Shown: in pieces, positions 11,902-22,628 of the stretch
Numbering within the stretch: position 1 is the stretch's first letter
Layout: every line of letters begins with the position of its first letter
Source: Anthoceros angustus
Taxonomy: Eukaryota > Streptophyta > Anthocerotopsida > Anthocerotales > Anthocerotaceae
Assembly (NCBI GenBank): GCA_010909165.1
Contig: MU008172.1
Coordinates: 682,001-746,000, forward strand
Direction of reading: 5' to 3'
DNA length: 64,000 nucleotides
Made by a program: the position numbers and the translations under genes
The notes under the pieces: model-generated
What the model saw: the letters and a program-made list of their open reading frames with translations, nothing else
What the model was told of the DNA's origin: nothing
The model's database searches: none

Positions 11902-13715
11902 TTAGTCGCAAGAATTGCTGTGGTCCTTCCATCCGATGATTTCCGCCAGGTCGTTGGCAAGAGCTTCCTCGCGTCCCAGCACCGTGGTCACGTGGTTAGC
12001 TCTTGGGATGTGCTTGAGGCGAACGTTGGGAAAGCGATTGGCCAACTCAAGGCTGCACTTGGGTGGACACACAAAGTCGTTCTCGCCATAGATGGCCCAA
12101 ACAGAGCGGTCTGCTTTCTCCAGCACCCTGACGCACTTATCAACAACATTGGCCCCAGCGCACAGCGTGTTATGAAAGGAGTGCCAGCCTGAGTTATGTG
12201 TGTGGCGCGTGAAGTCCCGTATGATGGATTGTGGCAGCCTATTCTTGGGAACATGCCACCATGTGAGCGCCATGCAGAACACACCAAGACTCGCAATAAC
12301 AATCCGATGGAGGGTAGTGGCTCACCCGTGTCCAACCACCTTGGGCACCATAAAGAGGAGAAGCGGCTCCCACAGCCGGTGGTTCTTGCAGATGGTCAAA
12401 CAGGAGAGCCGTCCAACGTGCTCGTACCATGACATGACAGCGGAGCCAAAAATCCTCATGGGCCAAACCTTCTTGGGAGCCACTTGGCGCAAGAAGTAGT
12501 CGCTGCTGTCTCGTACTTCTTCTGGGGCCGGAAAGTAGGGCTGCAATGCACGTCACAAAGCACAAAGAGAGAGCCTCAACAGATAAACAAGGGCCTGCGG
12601 ACCAAGGAAGGGAAGGGAAGGGAATGGATGACCCACCGGAGCTATAAGAGTGACGGACTGCACTGCCCTCGGGTCCTGGGCTGCCAAAGCCAGAGCAATG
12701 AGGCAACCCATGGAATGACCCACGACGTGGAACTTTTCCACCCCATACTTGTGAGCAAGGGATCTCTTGATCATAGTTATCTGATCTGAAATTGTGTAGG
12801 TAGAGTCCCTGGGCTTGGGACTCCTCCCCCAACCAAGTAAGTCAGGAGCAAACAGTCGATACGAACGTCCTGTCGACTTGGAGAGGTGAGAGAGCACGGC
12901 ATGACTCCAGAAGGACGAGGAAGCGAGAAAACCATGAAGGAAAACCACATTGTTCGTGTCGGGACAGGCCACGCCGCTGATGCCGTTGCTGTCCAAAGCA
13001 TCTGACAACACCCCTTTGTCAGTCTACCCTTTTATCACACACACCACATATCATACCTCCAGCTTTCATTTGACGAAGGTCACCAACCTTCAACGTGAAC
13101 GTAGAGGTAATCATCTTCGCCTTGCCAGGAACGACATTCGTGGCAACTACAATCAGACCAACAGGTATGATTGGACACCTTCATGGTGGCAGACACCTTC
13201 CAACCACCCTTGCTTTCCAAGGCCCTGCAGCCACCCTTGCTTTCCAAGGCCCTGTAGCAACCACCCTTGCTTTCCAAGGCCCTGCGTTGCTCCAGGTCCT
13301 TACTCACAGATTCAGACAAAACCCAGAGAGAGGACTGCCGACTACCAAATGCTTTCCGATCACGGCCGTGTCTGGTGCCGTAGACGGTCTTTGAAGGGTT
13401 CTTGAATTGCAGACAATCCGCGAAATCATCTTTACCACTCACCTCCAGCGGCCCCTCCTTGCCACTCACCCCCTCCAGACCCACACTGCCGGAACCGGAA
13501 TCCACACATTCTGTGCGGGGTTGCTTATGGCAGTAACAAGACGAGCAATCTGGACACCAAATCGAGTCCACCACCGCAAACACACAGCAAAGTACTCGAT
13601 CAAGAACGTCAAGGTACGCAAACAGAACCAAGCTGCAAAGGTCCACCAGCAAGTCCCTTGCCCTCCACACCGCCCAATTGAGGCTCTGCGCAGAACAAAC
13701 GGCCCCCGGTGTCAT
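11902..13715 (-). CDS. BDG: BODYGUARD-like alpha/beta-hydrolase (cuticle-related)
   Basis: Extracellular or membrane-bound alpha/beta hydrolase of the BODYGUARD family, which is needed for cutin and cuticle formation in Arabidopsis; its substrate there is unproven. Exons (minus strand) are 13715-13088, 13001-12637, 12540-12340 and 12243-11902, with introns of 86, 96 and 96 nt and all phases consistent, giving 511 residues. Features: an N-terminal hydrophobic segment (LVLFAYLDVLDRVLCCVFAVVD), WSDCSCHECRSW, the oxyanion loop FLHGFLASSSFW, the nucleophile elbow GHSMG, the acid in YGENDFV and the catalytic His in ANHVTTV. APPYF, WYEHVGRLSCLTICKNHR and HTHNSGWHSFHN are family blocks. Exon 1 carries an in-frame repeat, RALESKGGC times three. 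The Met at 13715 is the first in frame after a stop, although a further upstream exon is possible. Degraded copies of this gene lie at 17.5, 18.3 and 19.4 kb. Confidence 0.88.
13204..13283 (-). repeat. In-frame minisatellite in BODYGUARD-like exon 1
   Basis: A 23-bp core occurs at 13204-13226, 13231-13253 and 13261-13283, with spacings of 27 and 30 bp. Both spacings are multiples of three, so the protein repeats RALESKGG three times without a frame change. The degraded copies at 18.5 and 19.6 kb have only one unit at this place. Confidence 0.85.
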
Positions 13716-14595
13716 CAGTCCCCAAAACTCAACGGAAGTCGATGCATTGCACTCCAATTGACCCAACAACCAGCGTTACCATGAAAGCCATGGCGCGCAG
13801 AGGCTAGGAGGCGGCGTGCAGCAGAAGCCCGAGCGGAAGAGCGATGGGAAGAGCAAGAGAAATGACATAGTGATGGAAATGGAGAGCGCAATTGGGGCGG
13901 AAAGGGAAGGCTAAGCGCATCTCTTGCTGGGGCACGCAGTTTTGCGGAGCATCCTTGTCGAAGGAGAGGCGGAGAAAAGTGGATGTCGTCAAGCCGTCAT
14001 CTCATGGCTAAGCACCGCTCTCCATCGGCCAAAACCAATTCTAACCCGTCAATGCCGCTTTGGTGGGCACTTAATTGCCAAATTCGTTTCAGACTAGGCC
14101 TCCCCTTTCCGCATTTGGTTGCCGGTGTCGCTGCGGGGGCTGCGGGTAGTGGCATGCCAGTCACTTCAGTGTCAAGAAAATGGTTGGCGATGTCTGCCGA
14201 CATAAAAACTACCCTTAACCATTTTCTGTCAAATCCATGTTGGTGGACATGGAAACCGGCTCTAACCGGGACAGTAAGCTTGCAAATAGAAGCTCCCCAC
14301 TCCCACCTCATGCCTTGCGGGCCGGAAGCAAGGCGCTTCTCAGAGTCCTCCATAGCTCGCCTGGCGGGCATCCACGTCGGCCGGAAGCCTGGGCTCGCAA
14401 CACTGTCTATTCGGGGCAGGTAGTTTCATGCTGGCGATGGCAACCGGATGCGATGCGAGAGGGAGAGGGAGAGGGAGAGGGAGTGAGAGTGTGAGTGCGA
14501 GTACGAGTGGGAGTAGGAGTGGGAGTGGGAGCAGCGGTGCGGCAGCTGCGCCGTCCACGTAACAGCGCCCCGGCCCGCCTGCCTCCCCGGCTGTG
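13716..14595. promoter_or_regulatory. Divergent intergenic region, BODYGUARD-like (-) and chitinase-like (+)
   Basis: 880 bp that should hold both promoters. The open frames in it have no recognisable motif. It ends in a GA-rich simple repeat close to the chitinase-like start. Confidence 0.4.
14456..14534 (+). repeat. GA-rich microsatellite
   Basis: About five GAGAGG-type units followed by degenerate GAGTGX and GTGXGA units, ending some 60 bases before the chitinase-like ATG. (GAGA)n tracts near transcription starts can bind BBR/BPC factors; here that is only a suggestion. Confidence 0.6.
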
Positions 14596-15832
14596 ATGGG
14601 TGCCATGAAGCGCAGACGGAGGGCCGTGTGCCTGGTGCTGCTGGGTGCGGCAGTGCTGGTGCTGGCCATGGTGCTCACCACCGTGTTCGTCATCAGAGCC
14701 AGCTCCCAGGACACGAAGGTGGCGCTGGAGGACCCGGATGTGGTTCTGCCGCCCTGCGTTCCCCGCGGGTACCTCTGCTCCGGGCCCCTCTGCTGCAACA
14801 TGACTGTGGAGGAGGTGTTCACCAGCCAGGACTTCGACGCCTTCTTCCCCAACCGCAACTGCCCTACCTGCCACGCCCAGCAGTTCTACTTCTACTACAA
14901 CTTCATCCAGGCCGCGAAAATGTTCAACCGGAAGGGTTTCGGGATCCTCGGGGGCGAGGAGATGCAGAAGCGGGAGATTGCGGCATTTCTGGCGCACGTG
15001 GCGCACGAGAGCTCATGTGGGTGTGGATCTGGTTCTGCTCCTGCTGCTGCATTGGGGTTGGAATGGAGTGAGGCTGAATCGTGTTTGTTGTTGTCTTGTT
15101 TCCGCGTCCAGGCGGGTATACTGGAATAGGCTCCCTGGGTGGACCGTACGCCTACGGGTTGTGCTGGAATGTGGATCCCAACTTGGATAGCCTGCACTGC
15201 ACTCCGGATGTGGAGTACCCGTGCGTGCCCGGGGTCAGTTACCATGGGCGAGGAGCTATGCGTGTGTACGGGTAAGCAAGCAAGCAAGCATCCTAACCTC
15301 TTCTGTCTCTCCTCCTCTCCTGATGAAGTGTGATCGGGTACCTGGCTTATGGAGCTGCTGTGCTTGGCCGCAGCTGGAAGGGGTTCACTATCCTGCTGGT
15401 TTGACTGTGTCTGTGTGCGATGGTTGTTGGATAAATGGCAGCAACCAGGAGTACGGCTGGATTGGAAAGGGCTTGGGCTTGGACCTGCTCCATCACCCTG
15501 AGTTGCTTCAGAACAATGCCACTCTGGCGTTTGCATCTTCACTGTACAAGTGGATGACACCACGGCCTGGCCGGCCATCGTCTCACAGGGTTATGATGGG
15601 GGAGTGGAAACCCTCACAGAACGACACATGGGCGAACAGGGTCCCCGGATTCGGACTAACCATCAACATATTGGCGCACAGGGAATGTGGGCATGGAGCT
15701 GATACCAACATGAACGACCGCGTTGCTCACTTCAACGTCTTTCTGGGTTTACTAGGCAACATACCTTCAGGAAATCATACAGAATGTGGGAATCAAGGAG
15801 AATGGATCCCTCCTCCAGGTTCCTTTCTGTGA
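14596..15832 (+). CDS. CTL: Membrane-anchored GH19 chitinase-like protein (CTL1/POM1 type)
   Basis: GH19-fold protein related to Arabidopsis CTL1/POM1 and CTL2, which bind glucan and assist cellulose assembly rather than cutting chitin. Exons 14596-15016, 15112-15271 and 15442-15832 give 323 residues. It begins with a basic RRRR stretch and a single hydrophobic span (CLVLLGAAVLVLAMVLTTVF), so it is predicted to be a type II membrane or signal-anchor protein. The CTL features are CSGPLCCNMTVEEVF, YPCVPGVSYHGRGAM, NNATLAF and KPSQNDTWANRVPGFG. The first GH19 glutamate is kept (AHESSC), unlike CTL1. The second is changed to Asp (GLCWNVD where active enzymes have a Glu), so strong hydrolysis is not expected. 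A second, catalytically complete GH19 gene lies 5.6 kb downstream. Confidence 0.88.
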
Positions 15833-16550
15833 ACTTCACCGATCTGCTACTTTTGTTTGGTGGAAAGGGGATGGTTCCTGCGGAAATTCATGTTCCTACT
15901 TCAGTATGACACTGGAGCTCCCATGACCTGGTCCAGCTGGATCGGTCCCAGCTCCGTGCCTGCTCCGTTAGCTGTATGTTGTATGTAGTACCATTTGATT
16001 ATCTGTGCCGCACATTTTCCCGGGGCGCACATGTGTATACTATTCTTTTGGGGGTATGGGACGCATCTGCGATTGAATGGAAGGGCTTTCCAAGCTCATT
16101 TCAGGTTCTTGGCGTCCACACTTCACCTTCGGTGGAAGGTTGTCGCGGCCAGACGCAACTGATCAATGTGGGGCATGTCCTCGGGATCTGATAGGTTTGC
16201 TGTGACCCCACGTGATTTATTTTCGCATGCCCCTGGCTCCAGAGTGTAACCTGCTCCACTATCTCACATCACCCGATTTTTCATTTGTTTTGCGTATGGT
16301 GCGCATAATAGGGGGCTGCAAAGTTGGGTTCGGCAGTGAATCGGGAGTCCCGTTTAGGGCGCGAAATAGGTTCGGTGTCCCATCCCGGGCGCGCGAGACG
16401 GGACCCCTTTCGTGTGCACCGTTTGTTGCAAATCGGGACCGCCAATTTATTGAATTCCCGTCTTTAGTCGGTTGGCAGTATCTTTACTTTAAATTGGGTG
16501 GTCTGACGCGTGCGTGCCTAGTCGCCTGCGTGCCCAACTTGGGACGGCAG
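15833..16550. other. Intergenic region, 3' flank of the chitinase-like gene
   Basis: No supportable gene or structured repeat. The frame at 16212-16598 has no family features. Confidence 0.4.
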
Positions 16551-16653
16551 CAGGTAGGTAGCCCTCATGGGCGAGCGCTCGTTGGACAAGCATCATAAAC
16601 AACCCATCAGGTAAGTAGCCCTCATGGATGAGCAGCTCTTTGGACAAGCATCA
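16551..16653. repeat. Two diverged ~58-bp tandem copies
   Basis: A block containing TAGCCCTCATGG and TTGGACAAGCATCAT occurs at 16551-16595 and again at 16609-16653. It marks the left edge of the repeat-rich segment. Confidence 0.6.
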
Positions 16654-16720
16654 TGAGCAGCCTAAACAACCTTGGACATAGACCAGCCAAGTCCTTAAGG
16701 AACATGGAAAACCTTGGACA

Positions 16721-17310
16721 AGTTGGTATGGTAATTGAGTCAGCTAATTTGGTATGGCTTGATTCCTGAGGCATTATAGTGACAATGTAGAGCCCTTAGA
16801 CAAGCAGGTCCTACTGTCCTCTAGCATCTCCATTTTGGAGGTTTTGTTCACCCCATTCTTGGCGTCTTTGATGTGTTGTGCGTCGCCATGTTGGGAGTGT
16901 TGTGGCATGCAGCCGTCTTTGATTCCCCATTTTGCAACCTTGTGCCTGGCTAACCTTGTGTGCAGAGTTGGGTAACACAAGTGGTAGAGTGGTGGTCGCA
17001 ATCGACTAAAACCTACGCCAAGCTAGTATGGTAATTCGATTAGCATGTTGTCAGGAGCTTGTCATGACAGGCTTGAGTCATGAGAGATTGTAGTGACAAG
17101 GTAGAGTCCTCAAAAAAACAGGTCTTGTTTTTCTCTAGCATCTTCATTTGGGAAGTCTCGTGCACCCCATTCTTCGGGTCTTGGATGTGTTGTGCATCCC
17201 CATTTTGGAGGTGTTGTGGGCATGCAGCTGTCTTCGATTCCTCTTTTAGGGCCTTCTGCCTGTCTAACCTTGTCTGCAGCGTCGAGTGACATTGGAGCAA
17301 TCGCCCAATA
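16721..17310. repeat. 300-bp direct tandem duplication
   Basis: Copy 1 (16721-17020) and copy 2 (17021-~17310) are clearly similar along their length: TATGGTAATT near each start, then GTAGTGACAA/GTAGAG and GTTGTGC(G/A)TC near the middle. Both leave parallel open frames on the minus strand with DAQHI.D.KNGV.ETS, which are shadows of the same unit. The protein is not recognisable. Confidence 0.7.
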
Positions 17311-17458
17311 TTTCCGGGCGAAAAGATGGAACCCCTGGAGCAATTCTAGCCACACCCTAAGCTTCCCATGCATGGCCGTATGCACCGATGGCCCTTCCTT
17401 GCACAATCACTTTGTGAAAAGCATGGAAAAAAATGCAATTGGGAGAGCAATGCAACCT

Positions 17459-17573
17459 TGCCAAAGCCAGAGCAATGAGGCAACCCATGACATAACTCAC
17501 GACGTGGAAATTTCCACCTTATAATTCTGGATAAGGGATCTCTTGATCATAGTTATCTAATATGAGATTGTAT
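17459..17573 (-). pseudogene. BODYGUARD-like fragment, middle of exon 2
   Basis: The plus strand here is nearly identical to 12683-12797 of the intact BODYGUARD-like gene, including AGCAATGAGGCAACCCATG and GGGATCTCTTGATCATAGTT, so the coding sense is minus. It covers the DQITMIKRSL..GVEKFHVVGHSMGCLIAL region with small indels and no flanking exons. It is a gene scrap, in the same orientation as the parent and opposite to the two fragments further right. Confidence 0.85.
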
Positions 17574-18026
17574 TGGGGCAGATGATGGCCAGGATAACCA
17601 AATGAGTTAGGTTGGGTGGCAATGGCCTAGGTAACCCATGGATTAACCCAATCCAACTCATGAATGGGCTAGGTTAGGGGTCGGGTAGACTTTTCAACCC
17701 ATGGCGTGGGTTGGGCTATTCTTGAAAACCTAGTCCAACTCATTATTCATTCAAAAATAAATGAAAAATATAAATTAAAATATTTCATAAAGGTTAGTTA
17801 AGTTATGGTAAACCCCCGTTCCATTTCTCTTACCCCTAGAGTGTATTGTCCTACCCGACAATACCAACACTAGTCTATTGGTGTTGATGTTGGGGAAGGA
17901 GTACGAGAAACACCCACACCATCAGACAACAATAGCCATTGAGAACTCCTCTACTAGCCGCCCTCCTGAGGCATTAGCTAGCACCTGTCAAGCATAAGTC
18001 AACACTACTCAAGGGAGATAAGCTGT
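17574..18026. other. Repeat-rich spacer, probable transposon remnant
   Basis: Begins with a stretch of reiterated GGGTTGG/AACCCA words (17600-17740), then AT-rich DNA. It looks like decayed mobile DNA, but no coding domain can be named. Confidence 0.4.
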
Positions 18027-18274
18027 ATGTCCTACAAAAAATGGATTGATGTCAAAGATCGGGATCTACGTATATTGGGGGCCTCAAAGTTGAAGGCCAA
18101 ACCAAAAAAGCGGAAAACAAGATTTTATCGTTTGAGCAAGGTCGTATTTTCGTAAACAAGAGAGTGTATAAGGTGTTGCGGCGACGAGTACGAGAGCAGG
18201 GAGGCCAGAATGTGGGAGCGGCCACATTTTGTGATAGGCTCGACCCGCCTTTGGAAGCACATCCTCTTCCACCC

Positions 18275-18955
18275 TCGATTTTGTGCCATGATTGCTCACC
18301 TTATTACTGCAACAAGCAATCCCAAACAAAATGTGCAGATTCTGGCAGTGTCGCTCGAGAGGTGGTGAGTGGCAAGGATGATTTCACAAATTGTCAGTAA
18401 TTCAAGGACCCTTTGGAGACTGTGTATGGGATTAGACATGGCCGTGATCGGCAGGCATTTGGTAGCCGACAGTCCACTCTCTGGGCTTTGTCCAAATCCG
18501 TGAGCAAAGGGCTTGGGCAAGGTGGTAAAGCCTTGAAGAGCATGGCTTGTGGGAAGGTGTCTTCCGCCAAGTAGGTGTTCAATCATACATGCTAATCTAA
18601 TTGTAGTTGCCACGGATGTAGTTCATGGTAAGCTTAAGATGATTACCTCTGCATTCAGGTTGAAGGTTGCAAGATGTTCGTCTTGCTTTACTTTGTCGGT
18701 GACATGTAAATGAGCATTGGAGGTATGTGGTGTATGTGATGAGGGTAGACTAACAAGGGTGTGGTCAGATTTTTGGACAACAATAGCGGGGTGGTCTGTC
18801 CAAACAAGAACAATGTGGTTTGACTTCATGGCTTGCTTGCTTCCTCCTCTCTTTAGAATCATGCCGTGCTCTCTCATCTCTTCAAGTCGACAAGATGTTT
18901 GTATCACTGCTTTGTTCGACTAGCTTGGTTGAGGAAGGAGTCCCAAGCCCAAGGT
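18275..18955 (+). pseudogene. BODYGUARD-like 5' fragment, copy A
   Basis: Plus-strand reading gives CHDCSPYYCNKQSQTKCADSG, then FKDPLETVYGIRHGRDRQAFGSRQS and LSKSVSKGLGQ. These match CPDCSSCYCHKQPRTECVDSG and the following blocks of the intact gene. Further on, intron 1 and the start of exon 2 are still recognisable (CPNKNNVV, then an LHG..ASS stretch with a stop, ending at KESQAQG for GRSPKP). Because intron sequence is kept, this is a DNA-level duplication, not a retrocopy. Stops and frame breaks make it non-functional. The lipase active site and everything after it are missing. Confidence 0.87.
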
Positions 18956-19344
18956 GCTTGGGGCTAGAGCTAGGGATGGGTTAACTAGGTTTCCTCAAAC
19001 CCGGTCTTTCCCATCCAGTTTCCATTCAAGGTAATGTCAACCCAGTAATGTACCAAGCCACCCGGCCCTATATATAGTAAAGTTTACTTCACTTACTGCT
19101 CCAAGACACGTCATGTCCTACAAAAATGGATTGATGTCAAAGATCGGGATCTACGTATATTGGGGGCCTCAAAGTTGAAGGCCAAACCAAAAAAGCGGAA
19201 AACAAGATTTTATCGTTTGAGCAAGGTCGTATTTAAACAAGAGAGTGTATAAGGTGTTGCGAGTGCACGAGAGAGCGAGGAGGCGAATGTGGAGCGGCCA
19301 CATTTTGTGATAGGCTCGACCCTTTGAAGCACATCCTCTTCCAC

Positions 19345-20005
19345 CCTCGATTTTGTGCCATGATTGCTCACCTTATTACCGCAACAAGCAATCCCAAACA
19401 AAATGTCATCAGCAAAGTCGCCGAGAGGTGGTGAGTGGCAAGGATGATTTCACAAATTGTCGAATTCAAGGACCCTTTGGAGACTGTGTATGGGATTAGA
19501 CATGGCGTGATCGTGCATTTGGTAGCATACCACTCTCTGGCTTTGTCCAAATCCGTGAGCAAAGGGCTTGGGCAAGGTGGTAAAGCCTTGAAGAGCATGG
19601 CTTGTGGGAAGGTGTCTTCCGCCAAGTAGGTGTTCAATCATACATGCTAATCTAATTGTAGCCACGGATGTAGTTCATGGTAAGCTTAAGATGATTACCT
19701 CTGCATTCAGGTTGAAGGTTGCAAGATGTTCGTCTTGCTTTACTTTGTCGGTGACATGTAAATGAGCATTGGAGGTATGTGGTGTATGTGATGAGGGTAG
19801 ACTAACAAGGGTGTGGTCAGATTTTTGGACAACAATAGCGGGGTGGTCTGTCCAAACAAGAACAATGTGGTTTGACTTCATGGCTTGCTTGCTTCCTCCT
19901 CTCTTTAGAATCATGCCGTGCTCTCTCATCTCTTCAAGTCGACAAGATGTTTGTATCGCCTAGCCTGTTTACTGACTAGCTTGGTTGAGGAAGGAGTCCC
20001 AAGCC
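19345..20005 (+). pseudogene. BODYGUARD-like 5' fragment, copy B
   Basis: Second copy inside the tandem duplication, with the same content as copy A but more small deletions in the exon 1 part (for example the segment after SQTK and the RDRQAFGSRQS block). The exon 2-like part is almost identical to copy A, so the duplication of the unit is recent compared with the capture of the gene fragment. Confidence 0.85.
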
Positions 20006-20246
20006 CAAGGTGCCGGGGCTGGCTAGAGCTAGGGATGGGTTAACTAGGTTTCCTCAAACCCGGTCTTTCCCATCCAGTTTCCATTCAAGGTAATGTCAAC
20101 CCAGTAATGTACCAAGCCAGCCCAACCCAGCCTATATATAGTAAAGTTTACTTCACTTACCTGCTCCGCCGGGGGCACGGTCGTCATCCCTAGCGGGTGG
20201 CCAAGGTCATCCACATTGTGCTTCGAGATGGGCCAACTTTCAATAA

Positions 20247-20537
20247 GTGCGGGTCCTCAAAAACACTTATTGGGCCTGCATTACCAAGGCAATAGCGGAA
20301 GGCATGAAGTTCCTCGTGACACAGCAACTAGCCTCGGATTAGCAGCACGGTTTCAACCCCGTGGACTATGCCAAGGCTATAACAGAGATGCTGTGCAACC
20401 ACGCGCAACACCATTCTCACATCGATGTGGTCTTCATTTGTTATTTAAACACTAAGAAACCTCTGGGTGCAGAAAGCAAGAACGCTCTTTCCGTGAGTAG
20501 AAATTATCAGATGTCCCACATTTTGACTAAGAGCTAA
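20247..20537 (+). pseudogene. Degraded ORF of unknown family
   Basis: One frame reads through 291 bases with a single TAG at 20340-20342. It looks like real protein on both sides of the stop: YWACITKAIAEGMKFLVTQQ, then HGFNPVDYAKAITEML and IDVVFICYLNTKKPLG. It ends at a TAA at 20535-20537. I do not recognise the family. It adjoins the tandem duplication and may be another captured gene piece or part of a mobile element. It could also be one exon of an unrecognised gene, with the TAG a sequence error. Confidence 0.45.
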
Positions 20538-21396
20538 GAAGATGCACCACTTCTAAAAACAGTCTAAAGACCGAATGGTTTGGCAGATAATAGCCCTGTG
20601 TAATGCGGGATTTGCCTCGTCTGCCTCCATTTCGATGTCGGTTGCCATGACCTACTAGCTGGAACCACTGGCTAGACTTCGGAAGGGAAGATAATGACTT
20701 AGGGTTACCTAATTCTATGGGCAACTCTATTAGTTGAAGGTGATAGATATGAGGTTATTGTCACGTTGGTGGTACATTATTGGATGTGGCATGTCATCCG
20801 CAACCAAGTGTTGGGTACTTGACAAACATTAATTTTACGTGTGTTTATGTGTAGACAGGGGATGTGTATGCAGCATGCGTTTCCCTATTGTGAAGCCCGC
20901 CAGAGCCGAATACCGGCAACGCTGTCCAACGTGGACCTATTTTGGGTAAGTTTCCGTCTGACTCGCCGAATGCTTCGTCCGAAAGCGCAGCCGTGGCGCG
21001 TGGTGAGCGCAGGAGGCAAGACGGTTCCTGTCCCCGTTATGTTGTATATGCAGGTAGGGACATGGGCTGCTGTTAAAAATTGTTGTCCTAGCAGCCGCAT
21101 GTGGAGATTGTTGACTCTGTCCCAGCTCGCTGAAGTATCCTCTTGGTATCTGAGTCCCGACCTGACCTGGGTTGACAATGACGATGGCTCCAGCTACTGC
21201 CCGCTCGCCACGTCCTTCCTCGACTGCACCCCAAGCAAATTCACAGGCCGCAAATCAGATCGCGCTGCATAGCACCATCGCACCCTGGCCCTGTCCCATA
21301 TATCGCGCCCACCTCGCACTTCCTGCTCGGGGCCTCTGTCTGCTTCGGCTCCAGTCAAGGAATTGGGCGCCTTGACATCACCCGTCGACGCCGCTC
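20538..21396. other. Intergenic region, promoter side of the chitinase gene
   Basis: No gene recognised. CATATATC at 21297-21304, about 95 bases before the chitinase ATG, is a possible TATA element. Confidence 0.4.
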
Positions 21397-22628
21397 ATGG
21401 CCGCCACTTCTGCAGCAACCTGTGCTGCCGGCGTGGCCCTCGTCGTGCTCTTCCTCTCCACGCTTCTTCCCTGCTCCACCGCGGCCACCTTCGATGTGTG
21501 TAGTACTGTGCGCCGAATGTCCACCTGATTCCTCCCTCCCATTGCAGCCGAAAGGCAGGCCCAGGCCTGGGATTCAGCGTCTGTCTCACACGTGGTTGCC
21601 AATCTCGCTTGCGCAGGCAGGTGGGTCCGGGCCGAGGAGGCAGCTGAAGGGGACCAAAGCGGCCTCCATCGTTACCGAGGCCATCTACAACCAGTTCCTG
21701 CTGCACAGAAACGACCCCGCCTGCACCGGCAGCAACTTCTTCAACTACTCTGCCTTCGTCCAGGCCACCGAAACGTTCCCCAAGTTCGGAACCACTGGCT
21801 CCATCGCAACCCGCAAGCGAGAGCTGGCAGCCTTCTTCGGCCAAACCTCGCACGAGACCACAGGTGATGACAGATTGCCGGCCATGGCATCATCTAATGG
21901 CACTGTCCTGCTGGTCCGTTGCTTCCCTACAAGCTTGATGCATTACCATGCACGGTGAAGGTAATTGGTACGGAATCCATCGCAGGTGGCTGGCCTACCG
22001 CACCGGATGGCCCCTACGCCTGGGGCTACTGCTTCAAGGATGAGTTAGATCAGAGCTCCGACTACTGCCAAGCTTCCACAGAGTGGCCTTGTGTGGCTGG
22101 GCAGAAGTACTTCGGCCGTGGTCCCATTCAGCTTTCCTGGTACGTAACTTCTCTTGCACCGCTTGCCAATGCACCAGATGCCATGGCCGTTTGAGTCGCC
22201 TGTCCTTGCTGCACGTTTGCTCACAGCGTGTTGACTTGGGCAGGAACTACAACTACGGGCCAGCCGGAAAAAGTTTGGGTTTCGATGGGCTAGGCAATCC
22301 AGGCCTGGTGTCCCTCGACCCTTTGATATCCTTCCAGACAGCCTTGTGGTTCTGGATGACGCCCCAGAGCCCCAAGCCTTCCGCCCACGACGTCGTCACC
22401 GGGAAATATAAACCCACAGCGGCGGACATTGCTGCCAATCGCCTGCCCGGCTACGGTCTCATCACCAACATCATCAACGGCGGCTTGGAATGCGGCCCAG
22501 CCAACAACCCGGGAGGAGTGACAAATGCCTACCAGCTGGACCGCATCGGCTTCTACCAGAGATACACCGGCATCCTTGGCGTTGATGACGGCCCCAATCT
22601 CGACTGCACCTCGCAAACCAGCTTCTAG
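21397..22628 (+). CDS. Secreted GH19 endochitinase (class II architecture)
   Basis: Hydrolyses beta-1,4-linked N-acetylglucosamine; usually a defence or wall-remodelling enzyme secreted to the apoplast. Exons 21397-21495, 21617-21863, 21986-22139 and 22244-22628 give 294 residues. A signal peptide ([14 protein letters not shown], Ala-rich before) fills exon 1. There is no cysteine-rich chitin-binding domain, so it is of the class II type. The catalytic glutamates are present in [11 protein letters not shown] and GYCFKDE. Also seen are [45 protein letters not shown] and NGGLECG. The splice phases match at every junction. An AATAAA signal follows the stop by 100 bases. Confidence 0.93.

Larger units (their letters stand above)
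18027..20167. repeat. ~1.09-kb tandem duplication (two units)
   Basis: Unit A is 18027-19112 and unit B is 19113 to about 20167. Both begin at ATGTCCTAC followed by AAATGGATTGATGTCAAAGA and end at TATATATAGTAAAGTTTACTTC. Long stretches are identical, while short patches of 5-25 bases differ, usually with bases missing from unit B. Each unit carries one degenerate BODYGUARD 5' fragment on the plus strand. Confidence 0.9.

Noticed and set aside
11764-12192. 142-residue plus-strand frame opposite the end of the BODYGUARD-like gene
   Set aside because: Shadow frame; the minus strand has the catalytic Asp and His motifs of the hydrolase.
14340-15006. Minus-strand frames over the chitinase-like gene and GA repeat
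   Set aside because: Low-complexity Pro/Leu/Thr translation of the GA microsatellite joined to antisense of the GH19 exon.
18296-18613. 105-residue minus-strand frame in the tandem unit
   Set aside because: Antisense of the BODYGUARD fragment; the plus strand has the matching protein text.
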